Source of the DNA: Marinospirillum alkalitolerans
Lineage (GTDB): Bacteria; Pseudomonadota; Gammaproteobacteria; Pseudomonadales; Halomonadaceae
Assembly: GCF_045055655.1 (NCBI RefSeq)
Contig: NZ_JBANFI010000006.1
Location: 79,641-143,640, forward strand
Direction of reading: 5' to 3'
DNA: 64,000 nucleotides
The notes below the pieces were generated by a model. It saw nothing but the letters and a program-made list of their open reading frames with translations, was not told where the DNA came from and did no database searches. The first letter of the stretch is position 1. Every line of letters begins with the position of its first letter. The translations under genes and the position numbers were made by a program. This document shows positions 24,419 to 31,849 of this stretch, piece by piece.

Positions 24419-25657
24419 ATGTCTCGAAGAAGAGTTGTGGTAACGGGGATGGGTTTGGTCACGCCGCTGGGTAATACGCTCACGGAATCCTGGGAAGCTA
24501 TTCTTGCTGGTCGCAGTGGCATGTCACTGATCGAAAAGTTTGATGTGAGCGCCTTCAGTACCCGTTTTGCTGCTGAAGTGAAGAACTTCAATGTAGAAGA
24601 CTATATGCCGGCTAAAGATGCCCGCAAAATGGATACCTTTATTCAGTATGGTATGGCAGCAGCGATTCAAGCGATAGAGGATGCAGGGCTGGAGACGACC
24701 GAGGCCAATGCCGAGCGTATCGGCTGTGCTCTGGGGTCAGGTATCGGCGGCTTGCAGATGATTGAGAAAAGCCATGAGGCTTTGCTCAATAGTGGCCCGC
24801 GTAAGGTTTCTCCCTTCTTTGTGCCTGGTTCGATCATCAATATGATTTCCGGTAATCTGGCCATTCGCTATGGCTACCGTGGACCGAACATTGCCATTAC
24901 CACCGCCTGCACGACAGGTACGCATAATATCGGTTACTCAGCACGTACGATCGCCTATGGTGATGCGGATGTGATGATCTGTGGTGGTGCTGAAGCAGCA
25001 AGCACTCCACTGGGTCTCGGTGGTTTTGCCGCAGCGCGCGCCTTATCTACACGTAACGATGATCCGCAAGCAGCCAGTCGCCCTTGGGATAAAGACCGTG
25101 ATGGCTTCGTATTAGGTGATGGTGCGGGTGTGCTGGTTTTGGAAGAATATGAACACGCTAAGGCCCGTGGCGCACGCATCTATGCTGAGCTGACCGGTTT
25201 TGGTATGAGTGATGATGCTTATCATATGACCTCACCGCCCGAAGATGGTCGTGGTGCCGCAGCGGCGATGCAGCATGCGCTGCGTGATGCTGGACTCAAT
25301 CCAGATCAGATCGACTATATCAATGCGCATGGTACCTCGACTCCCGCTGGTGATATCGCAGAAAGTCTGGCGATAGAAAAAACTCTGGGATCGGCAGCCA
25401 GTCAGGTCGCAGTCAGTTCAACCAAATCGATGATCGGCCACCTTTTGGGTGCAGCAGGTGCTGTCGAGGCGGTGTTCTGTATTCTGGCAATACGCGATCA
25501 GGTGGCGCCACCAACGATCAATCTGGATCAGCCAGAAGAGGGATGTCGTCTCGACTATGTCCCGCATCAAGCCCGCGCGATGCGCATCCAGCACACCCTG
25601 TCCAACTCCTTTGGCTTTGGTGGCACCAATGGCAGCCTGATTTTTAGTCAGGTTTAA
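24419..25657 (+). CDS. fabF: 3-oxoacyl-ACP synthase II
   Basis: The 412-residue condensing enzyme extends acyl-ACP with malonyl-ACP. The catalytic triad is visible: Cys164 in ITTACTTGTHN, His in INAHGTSTPAGD, and His in SMIGHLLGAAGA. The closing NSFGFGGTNGSL is typical. ATG 24419, with GGAGAAGAGG upstream, was preferred over a GTG five codons earlier because the protein then has E. coli FabF length (413). It lies four bases before pabC. Confidence 0.96.
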   Translation: MSRRRVVVTGMGLVTPLGNTLTESWEAILAGRSGMSLIEKFDVSAFSTRFAAEVKNFNVEDYMPAKDARKMDTFIQYGMAAAIQAIEDAGLETTEANAERIGCALGSGIGGLQMIEKSHEALLNSGPRKVSPFFVPGSIINMISGNLAIRYGYRGPNIAITTACTTGTHNIGYSARTIAYGDADVMICGGAEAASTPLGLGGFAAARALSTRNDDPQAASRPWDKDRDGFVLGDGAGVLVLEEYEHAKARGARIYAELTGFGMSDDAYHMTSPPEDGRGAAAAMQHALRDAGLNPDQIDYINAHGTSTPAGDIAESLAIEKTLGSAASQVAVSSTKSMIGHLLGAAGAVEAVFCILAIRDQVAPPTINLDQPEEGCRLDYVPHQARAMRIQHTLSNSFGFGGTNGSLIFSQV

Positions 25658-25660
25658 GCC

Positions 25661-26521
25661 ATGTCCCTGTTGCTGCTGGATGGTCGTGCACCGCTGCCCA
25701 GTGATCTTGATTGGTTACTGGCCAGCCGGGCCCTCGCTTTTGGCGAAGGCTTGTTCACCAGTGTGCGCCTTTGGCAGCAGCAGCCGCTTTTCTGGCCAGA
25801 TCATCAGCAGCGTTTGCAAAAAGGCCTGGATCAACTGGGCGTCAGTCTGGATGCCAGCCTCTGGCAGAGTCTAGAGCAAGAAGTCATGCAGCTGGCGCAG
25901 CAGCAGGGTGAAGGGCGTCTGAAGGTTATGCTGCTCGCTGGTCCCGGTGGTCAGGGATATGCGCGTCAGCAAGCCAGCTTGCCTTGGCATCGCCTTGTCC
26001 ATGCGCAACCTATGCAGATTGAGCCTAGTCTGTATCTGGGTCAGCCTGTCTGGTGGCTGGCCTGCCCAGCCTCTGGGCCGCATTCAGAGACCAAGCATTT
26101 GAATCGCTTGTCACAAGTCCTGGCTGCAGATGCTTGTCCCGCACCCTATCGTGAAGCCCTGCTCTACAGTGCGCAAGGTGAGATCAAAGAAGGCATAGCG
26201 CGTAACCTCTTCTGGCGTTCTCAGGGGCGTTGGTACACGCCTTGCTTGGGATCGGGCGCACTGGCGGGTGTGATGCGCAGGCAGCTCATTCGCTTGCTGG
26301 GTGTAGAGGTCGCTGAAGTTAAAACCCAGCTGATTGATCTACAGCAGGCCGATGAAATTTTTCTTTGCAATAGTGTGCAGGGTATTTGGCCGATTACGCG
26401 CCTTGACCATGCTGGTGGTACTCTGGCGCACTGGTCTGTTGGGAGGGCAACGCTGGCACTGATGGCAGATTTTCATCCTCAGATGGGGTTGCCTGTCCCT
26501 TCCTCAGTCAGTTCACTGTGA
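25661..26521 (+). CDS. pabC: Aminodeoxychorismate lyase
   Basis: The 286-residue fold-type IV PLP enzyme releases 4-aminobenzoate for folate synthesis. Landmarks are ALAFGEGLFTSVRL near the N-terminus, the PLP Lys in SETKHLNRL, the Glu in GEIKEGIARNLFW, and FLCNSVQGIWPI near the C-terminus. The conserved order fabF-pabC-mltG supports PabC rather than a branched-chain or D-amino-acid aminotransferase of the same fold. It has almost no gap to either neighbour. Confidence 0.9.
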   Translation: MSLLLLDGRAPLPSDLDWLLASRALAFGEGLFTSVRLWQQQPLFWPDHQQRLQKGLDQLGVSLDASLWQSLEQEVMQLAQQQGEGRLKVMLLAGPGGQGYARQQASLPWHRLVHAQPMQIEPSLYLGQPVWWLACPASGPHSETKHLNRLSQVLAADACPAPYREALLYSAQGEIKEGIARNLFWRSQGRWYTPCLGSGALAGVMRRQLIRLLGVEVAEVKTQLIDLQQADEIFLCNSVQGIWPITRLDHAGGTLAHWSVGRATLALMADFHPQMGLPVPSSVSSL

Positions 26522-26527
26522 TTCTTT

Positions 26528-27580
26528 ATGATCAAAAAGTTATTTTTTGCTTTCAGTTTGGCCCTGTTTCTTCTCATCGGGCTGGCTGCTGTGTGGGGCT
26601 GGCAGCAGCTTCATCAGCCTTTGCAGCTGGATACTTCGCGCAATATTGATGTGCCCGCAGGACGCGGCTTTATGCAGGTGGCTCAGCAGCTGGAACGCGA
26701 AGGCCTGGTGCAGCATTTGCTGCCTCTGCGCCTTTGGCTACGCCTGACGCAAGATCCGGCCGCGATTCGTGCAGGGGAGTATCGTCTTGAACCTGGTTTG
26801 AGCTTGATGGAGCTGAAATCACTGCTTGAATCCGGCCAAGTGGTGCAGTATAGCCTAACGATTCCAGAGGGCCGTACCTTCAATGATTTTCGTGCGCGCC
26901 TTGCCGCCGCGCCTTATCTTGAGCCGCTGACAGCCGAATGGACGGAAGCGGAAATCATGGCAGCCCTAGGTCAGCCGGATCAGCCGGCAGAGGGTTGGTT
27001 TTTTCCCAGTACCTATGTGTATCACAAGGGGATGCGTGATCTGGATATCCTGCGTCAAGCGCACCAGCGTATGCAGCGTTTGCTCGAGACTGTCTGGGCC
27101 GAGCGTCAGGAGCCCCTGCCCTATGCCTCGCCTTATGAGGCTCTGATTATGGCCTCGATCATCGAACGAGAAACAGGCGCGCCCCACGAGCGGCGTGATA
27201 TTGCGGGTGTGTTTGTGCGGCGTTTGGAGCGTGGAATGCGCCTGCAAACTGATCCGACTGTTATTTATGGGATGGGTGATCGTTACCAGGGGCGTATTAC
27301 TCGTCGTGATCTGCGTGAACCTACACCTTGGAATACCTATGTGATTCATGGTTTACCGCCTACGCCCATTGCCTTGCCTGGTGAGGCTGCCTTGCGCGCC
27401 AGTGTCGACCCAGCGCCAGGGGAGACCTACTATTTTGTGGCGCGCGGAGATGGAACCCATCATTTCTCGCGCACCTTGCAAGAGCATAATCGCGCGGTGC
27501 GTCAGTATCAGTTGAATCGTCGCGAAGATTATCGCTCCTGGCCAGCTCCAGCGAACACGGAGACACCTGCTGATGACTAA
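26528..27580 (+). CDS. mltG: Endolytic murein transglycosylase
   Basis: The 350-residue inner-membrane enzyme cleaves nascent peptidoglycan and is thought to terminate glycan chains. One N-terminal membrane helix (residues 5-25) is followed by a LysM-like region and the YceG catalytic domain. The catalytic Glu lies in ASIIERETG, followed by RRDIAGVFVRRLERGMRLQT and DPTVIYG. Its last codons overlap tmk by eight bases. Confidence 0.94.
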   Translation: MIKKLFFAFSLALFLLIGLAAVWGWQQLHQPLQLDTSRNIDVPAGRGFMQVAQQLEREGLVQHLLPLRLWLRLTQDPAAIRAGEYRLEPGLSLMELKSLLESGQVVQYSLTIPEGRTFNDFRARLAAAPYLEPLTAEWTEAEIMAALGQPDQPAEGWFFPSTYVYHKGMRDLDILRQAHQRMQRLLETVWAERQEPLPYASPYEALIMASIIERETGAPHERRDIAGVFVRRLERGMRLQTDPTVIYGMGDRYQGRITRRDLREPTPWNTYVIHGLPPTPIALPGEAALRASVDPAPGETYYFVARGDGTHHFSRTLQEHNRAVRQYQLNRREDYRSWPAPANTETPADD

Positions 27581-28229
27581 ACGTCCCGGTTTATTTTTGA
27601 CTTTGGAAGGCGGCGAGGGCGCGGGCAAAACCACCAATTTACGTTGGATAACCCAGCGTCTGGATCAGGCGTCTATTCCTTGGGTGGCCACGCGAGAGCC
27701 AGGCGGTACACCTTTGGCAGAGCAGATGCGCGGCTTGCTGCTACAAGCCTCGCCAGCAGAACCCCTGAGTGCAGAGGCTGAATTACTGTTGATGTTTGCC
27801 GCACGTGCCCAGCATTTGCAGCAGGTTATTAATCCTGCTTTGGCGGCAGGAAAATGGGTGGTGTGTGATCGTTTTACCGATGCCACCTTTGCCTACCAAG
27901 GCGGTGGTCGAGGTTATCCTGTTGCCGATATTGCGTATCTGGAGCAGTTAGTGCAAAAGGAGCGTCGCCCTGATGCGACCTTTTTGCTGGACTTGCCGCT
28001 GGATCACACTGCCGCTCGTCTTGATCAGCGTGGGCAGCAGCTGGACCGTTTTGAGCAGGAAAATCAAGCTTTCTTCACCCGAGTGCGTCAAGCTTATCTG
28101 GCACGGGCAGAAGCTGATCCGCAACGTGTTCATGTGATTGATGCCGCGCAACCGCTGGAGCAGGTGCAGCAGCAACTGGCTCAGCCGCTTGATCGCTTGA
28201 TGGCGGCTTGGCAAGCCGAGGCGCACTGA
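27573..28229 (+). CDS. tmk: Thymidylate kinase
   Basis: The 218-residue product phosphorylates dTMP. The P-loop is EGGEGAGKTTN, the dTMP-binding segment TREPGGTPLAE, the DR(F/Y) motif CDRFTDAT, and the lid region RLDQRGQQLDRFE. The start overlaps mltG and its TGA overlaps the holB ATG (TGATG), so all three are translationally coupled. Confidence 0.96.
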   Translation: MTKRPGLFLTLEGGEGAGKTTNLRWITQRLDQASIPWVATREPGGTPLAEQMRGLLLQASPAEPLSAEAELLLMFAARAQHLQQVINPALAAGKWVVCDRFTDATFAYQGGGRGYPVADIAYLEQLVQKERRPDATFLLDLPLDHTAARLDQRGQQLDRFEQENQAFFTRVRQAYLARAEADPQRVHVIDAAQPLEQVQQQLAQPLDRLMAAWQAEAH

Positions 28230-29233
28230 TGTCTGTCGCCAAGGCTGAACAAAAACCCGCCTTGCCTCTGCCCTGGCATGCCAGCCTGTGGCAGCAGTGG
28301 CATCAGCAATATCAGGCTGATCGCTTGCCGCATGCGTTGTTGCTCAGTGGAGAGGCCGGTTTAGGCAAGCGGACTTTAGCGCGTGCGCTGGCTCATTTTT
28401 TACTCTGTGAGCAGCCTCAGGGTCAGCATCCTTGTGGGCATTGTGCTGGCTGTCAGCTGCTCGAAAGCGGCTTTCATCCAGACTGGTATAACCTTCAGCC
28501 CGAGGCTGAAGGGAAGGCGATCCGTATTGATGCCATCCGCGATCTGACTCAGCGTTTACAGCAGAGTGCGCAGAAGGGGGGCTATAAGGTCGTCCTGCTC
28601 TGGCCAGCGGAGGCGCTGAATCTGCACGCAGCGAATGCGTTATTGAAAACGCTCGAAGAGCCCGAGCCATCCACCTTGTTTCTGCTCGTCAGTGATCAGC
28701 CATCGCGCTTGCCCGCCACCTTGAGAAGCCGCTGCCAACACTGGGCGCTTTCTATTCCGCCTTCAGCAGAAACCCTGCCTTGGCTCACTTGTCAGCTGAG
28801 CGCCGATCAGCAGCCGGAGCAGCTGCTGCGTGCGGCAGGTGGTCGGCCCTTTGCCGCCTTGAAATTGCTGGAAAGCGGTGTTGAGCAGCAGCGTGTTGAA
28901 CTGGTGCGTTTAATGGAGCAGCTCACCTGTGGCGCTGATCCTTTGGAATTGATCGCGCCCTTGAAGAAGCTGCCGCTGGCGTGGATGATCACCACTTTGC
29001 AAAACTGGTGCGCGGATACGCTGCGTTTGATGATGGCCGGTGAGGCCGCGGTTTATGATACGCGCCAGCAGCCACTCTATCAGCAGTGGGCAGATTGTTT
29101 TTCAGTCCATCAGTTGCTGGCGATTCAGCAAGAGCTAGAGCAGCGCCAAAGGCATCTGCTTACCCATCCAAATGAAGAACTTTTTTTAGAAGGTCTGGTG
29201 ATTACATTTCAGAGGGCATTGCACGATGAATGA
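28229..29233 (+). CDS. holB: DNA polymerase III subunit delta'
   Basis: The 334-residue clamp-loader subunit has an AAA+ fold with SGEAGLGKRTLARALA at the P-loop and a four-Cys zinc module (CEQPQGQHPCGHCAGC). The SRC motif appears in ATLRSRCQHW. Start ATG 28229 overlaps the tmk stop. The end overlaps the PilZ gene by eight bases, the order found in Pseudomonas. Confidence 0.93.
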   Translation: MSVAKAEQKPALPLPWHASLWQQWHQQYQADRLPHALLLSGEAGLGKRTLARALAHFLLCEQPQGQHPCGHCAGCQLLESGFHPDWYNLQPEAEGKAIRIDAIRDLTQRLQQSAQKGGYKVVLLWPAEALNLHAANALLKTLEEPEPSTLFLLVSDQPSRLPATLRSRCQHWALSIPPSAETLPWLTCQLSADQQPEQLLRAAGGRPFAALKLLESGVEQQRVELVRLMEQLTCGADPLELIAPLKKLPLAWMITTLQNWCADTLRLMMAGEAAVYDTRQQPLYQQWADCFSVHQLLAIQQELEQRQRHLLTHPNEELFLEGLVITFQRALHDE

Positions 29234-29573
29234 AACATCTAAGCATCTTACGTTGACAATCAAGGATCTCCCCAGCCTTTATGCGGCCTATATGCCTTTT
29301 CTCAAAAATGGCGGCCTATTTATTCCAACGGCGAGCTATTTTCATCCTGGGCAAATGATTTTTGTCAGTGTGCAGCTGCCTGGCGAAGCAGAGCCACGGC
29401 GCTTTCACGGTCGTGTGGCATGGCGCACGCCTGTGGGTGCGCAAGGGCGTCGAACGCCGGGTGTTGGCATCCACTTTGAGCAGGTTGAAGAGGGTGTGAT
29501 CTCACCACGTCAGCAGATCGAGAAGCTGCTTGGCGAGCTGCTACAGAGCGATAAACCCACCCAAACGATTTAA
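29226..29573 (+). CDS. pilZ: PilZ-domain protein, type IV pilus type
   Basis: The 115-residue product is a single PilZ domain: KNGGLFIPT, the strand MIFVSVQLPG, GRVAWRTP and PGVGIHFE. The RxxxR motif used by cyclic-di-GMP-binding PilZ domains is absent. That is known for the founding PilZ protein, which supports type IV pilus assembly through partners such as PilB and FimX. Its place between holB and tatD is conserved in Pseudomonas and relatives and supports the pilZ name. Confidence 0.9.
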   Translation: MNETSKHLTLTIKDLPSLYAAYMPFLKNGGLFIPTASYFHPGQMIFVSVQLPGEAEPRRFHGRVAWRTPVGAQGRRTPGVGIHFEQVEEGVISPRQQIEKLLGELLQSDKPTQTI

Positions 29574-29627
29574 GATCAAGCGAAGATGTCAAGGAGGGCG
29601 CAGCTCGATCCATTGAGAGAGAATACG

Positions 29628-30455
29628 ATGCATCTAGTTGATTCCCATTGCCATTTAGATATGCTGGATTTAACCCGTACCTCGGTCGGGGCTGACGCGG
29701 ATCTGGCGCAGGTGCTGGCCGCTGCGCGTCGCCGGGGTGTGAAGCACTTCTTATCGGTTAATGTTGATCCGCACCAGTTTGATGCTTTGCAAGCGCTGGT
29801 GGCACCTTTTGCTGATGTGAGCCTAAGCCTGGGTTTGCATCCGCTGCATTACCAAGAGGCCCCAGCGCTGACGTCTGCGGATCTGCTTGAAAAAGCTCGT
29901 CATGAGCAGGTCGTGGCGATAGGCGAAACGGGTCTTGATTACCACTATGATCAGACCTACCAAGCGCAACAGCGCGCCTCTTTTGCTGAGCATCTTGAAG
30001 TGGCCTTGGCGGTGAACAAGCCGGTTATTGTGCATACCCGTGATGCTGCTGAGGATACCCTGGCTTTATTGCGCCCTTTTTGTGAGCGTGGCGGGCAGGG
30101 GGTGATTCACTGCTTTACCGAAGATCTGGCCTTTGCGCGTGAAGTGATCGCCATGGGGTTGTATATCTCCTTCTCTGGTATTGTGACCTTTCATTCTGCC
30201 AAGGCGCTGCGTGAAGTGGCGCGTGTGGTACCGCTGGATCGTGTACTGGTTGAAACCGATGCGCCCTATCTCGCTCCTGTGCCTTTTCGTGGCCAGCAGA
30301 ATGAGCCTGGTTATGTGCGTGAGGTGGCCAGTTGTCTGGCAGAGCTGCGCGGTTTAAGCCCAGAGCTGGTGGCTCAGCAAACGACCGAGAACTTTTTCCG
30401 TCTTTTTCAGTGTGCGCGGCCTGTATTCACCCCTGAGTTCGAGTTGAACAGCTAG
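29628..30455 (+). CDS. TatD-family metal-dependent DNase
   Basis: The 275-residue TIM-barrel hydrolase shows the metal ligands of the family: DSHCHLD (HxH) at the N-terminus, GETGLDYHYD, VIVHTRDA, GVIHCFTED, and ETDAPYLAP near the end. TatD proteins act as 3'-5' exonucleases on DNA and RNA. ATG 29628 has GAGAGAA upstream; the longer frame starting at 29586 lacks homology. The position after pilZ matches the YcfH-type paralog. Confidence 0.92.
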   Translation: MHLVDSHCHLDMLDLTRTSVGADADLAQVLAAARRRGVKHFLSVNVDPHQFDALQALVAPFADVSLSLGLHPLHYQEAPALTSADLLEKARHEQVVAIGETGLDYHYDQTYQAQQRASFAEHLEVALAVNKPVIVHTRDAAEDTLALLRPFCERGGQGVIHCFTEDLAFAREVIAMGLYISFSGIVTFHSAKALREVARVVPLDRVLVETDAPYLAPVPFRGQQNEPGYVREVASCLAELRGLSPELVAQQTTENFFRLFQCARPVFTPEFELNS

Positions 30456-30506
30456 CCGCTGCGAGTGGCGAAGGCTTGCTTTCGTGCCCGAAGCTGATTA
30501 ATCTTG

Positions 30507-30530
30507 TGACCAAACTTTGTTTTCTGGTCA
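30507..30530. promoter_or_regulatory. Inverted repeat upstream of the TetR gene
   Basis: TGACCA and TGGTCA form a perfect 6+6 inverted repeat with 12 bases between, ending 35 bases before the tetR start. This is a likely autoregulatory operator. It also contains CAAAC-TTT-GTTT, similar to the operator near fabD. Confidence 0.4.
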
Positions 30531-30565
30531 TCCGATTGAGGGTGGCTCGCCGCTAGGAGTTGTCC

Positions 30566-31240
30566 ATGGTTGAATCTCCCGTAGAAAAACAAGCCCGCCG
30601 AGTGCGTGAATTTCGCCAACGTGAACAGCGTATTTTGGAAGCCGCCCTCACGCTGTTTTTGCAGCAGGGCGAAGATCGCGTCACCGTGGAGATGATTGCC
30701 GAGCAGGTGGGTATCGGCAAGGGCACCATTTACAAACACTTCAGCACAAAATCAGAGATCTACCTGCGTTTAATGGTGGATTATGAACGCGAAATGGCCG
30801 CCTTGTTTCAATCACCGAAAATTTCTCAAGATAAAGAAGCGCTCTCACGCGCTTATTTTGAGTTTCGTATGCAAGAGCCAGCCAAGTATCTGCTTTTTAA
30901 CCGCCTTGAAGAAAAGCTGGTTAAAAGCAATGTGGTGCCGGATATGATTGATGAGCTGCATCGTTTTCGTGCCAAGAATTTGGAAAGTCTGTCCGAGCTG
31001 ATAGGCGCGCGGGTCGATGAGGGGCTGCTAGAAGATGTGCCTCCTTATTTTCACTACTGTGCGGCCTGGGCTTTTGTGCATGGTGCGGCAGTCTTGTACC
31101 AATCTGAATTTTTTCAGGATGTCATCCAGGATAAGGATGAGTTCTTTCGTTTTATGATGGATATTGGCGTGCGTATGGGCAACCGAGGCCAGCGCGGCAA
31201 GAAGCGTGCTGATACGCTCCCCAGTGATCAGACAGTCTAG
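30566..31240 (+). CDS. TetR-family transcriptional regulator
   Basis: The 224-residue product has an N-terminal helix-turn-helix domain (RILEAALTLFLQQG, MIAEQVGIGKGTIYKHFSTK) and a helical ligand-binding domain rich in aromatics (PPYFHYCAAWAFVHGA). Genes of this kind lie beside tatD and DUF1285 genes in Pseudomonas. AGGAG precedes ATG 30566. The next gene starts nine bases after its stop. Target genes are unknown. The inverted repeat at 30507 suggests self-regulation, and the fab cluster upstream makes a lipid-related role possible. Confidence 0.85.
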   Translation: MVESPVEKQARRVREFRQREQRILEAALTLFLQQGEDRVTVEMIAEQVGIGKGTIYKHFSTKSEIYLRLMVDYEREMAALFQSPKISQDKEALSRAYFEFRMQEPAKYLLFNRLEEKLVKSNVVPDMIDELHRFRAKNLESLSELIGARVDEGLLEDVPPYFHYCAAWAFVHGAAVLYQSEFFQDVIQDKDEFFRFMMDIGVRMGNRGQRGKKRADTLPSDQTV

Positions 31241-31249
31241 GAGGCGCTT

Positions 31250-31849
31250 GTGTCTCGTTTGCAGGGCCTTATTCAACGCAGCTTGCCCTTGGCGCAAGAA
31301 ACAGCACGGCCACCTGTTGAAAGCTGGTCACCGACTCAGCTGCTGACGCTTGATTTTTTTGTGGATCGTTTTGGTCAGTGGTTTTATGAAGGCCGTCCCT
31401 TTACACGCCCCGATGTAGCCCGTCTGCTAACGCGCCTGCTCAGGCGTGAGGCGGATGGCGAATATTATCTGGTGACACCAACAGAAAAAAACCGCGTGCG
31501 CGTTGAGGAAACCCCTTTGCTCGTGATTGACTGCGAACGTCATCTCGGTACCGATGGGCCAGAAATTCGCTGCGAAACCCAGTATGGAGATTGGCTGACG
31601 CTGGATGCGGCGCATCCGTTGCGCCTAGTGGAGAGCCAAGTCGATGAGGGGGCAGATCAGCCAAGCGAACGCCAGGTCCGTCCCTATATCACCACTTGGG
31701 CGGGCGTTGAAGCCCGCTGGCTGACTCAGGCCTACTACCGCATGTTGGAATGGGCCGAAGAAGCAGATTGGGATGGTCGTCCCGCATGGGTGCTGACCAG
31801 CTGCCAGCAAACCTTCTTGCTTTCTTATCAGGATGTTGACGCGTGTTGA
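31250..31849 (+). CDS. DUF1285-family protein
   Basis: The 199-residue product matches the DUF1285 pattern: LDFFVDRFGQWFYEGRPFTRPDV, LLRREADGEYYLVTPTEK, and VRVEETPLLV. The function is not established. The start is a GTG with a strong AGGAGG. The frame overlaps the helicase gene by seven bases. The neighbourhood tatD-tetR-DUF1285 is conserved in Pseudomonas, which suggests a small co-transcribed unit with the regulator. Confidence 0.8.
   Translation: MSRLQGLIQRSLPLAQETARPPVESWSPTQLLTLDFFVDRFGQWFYEGRPFTRPDVARLLTRLLRREADGEYYLVTPTEKNRVRVEETPLLVIDCERHLGTDGPEIRCETQYGDWLTLDAAHPLRLVESQVDEGADQPSERQVRPYITTWAGVEARWLTQAYYRMLEWAEEADWDGRPAWVLTSCQQTFLLSYQDVDAC

Noticed and set aside
29226..29573. Missing RxxxR motif in PilZ as a novelty
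   Set aside because: Absence of the motif is a known property of the type IV pilus PilZ subfamily.
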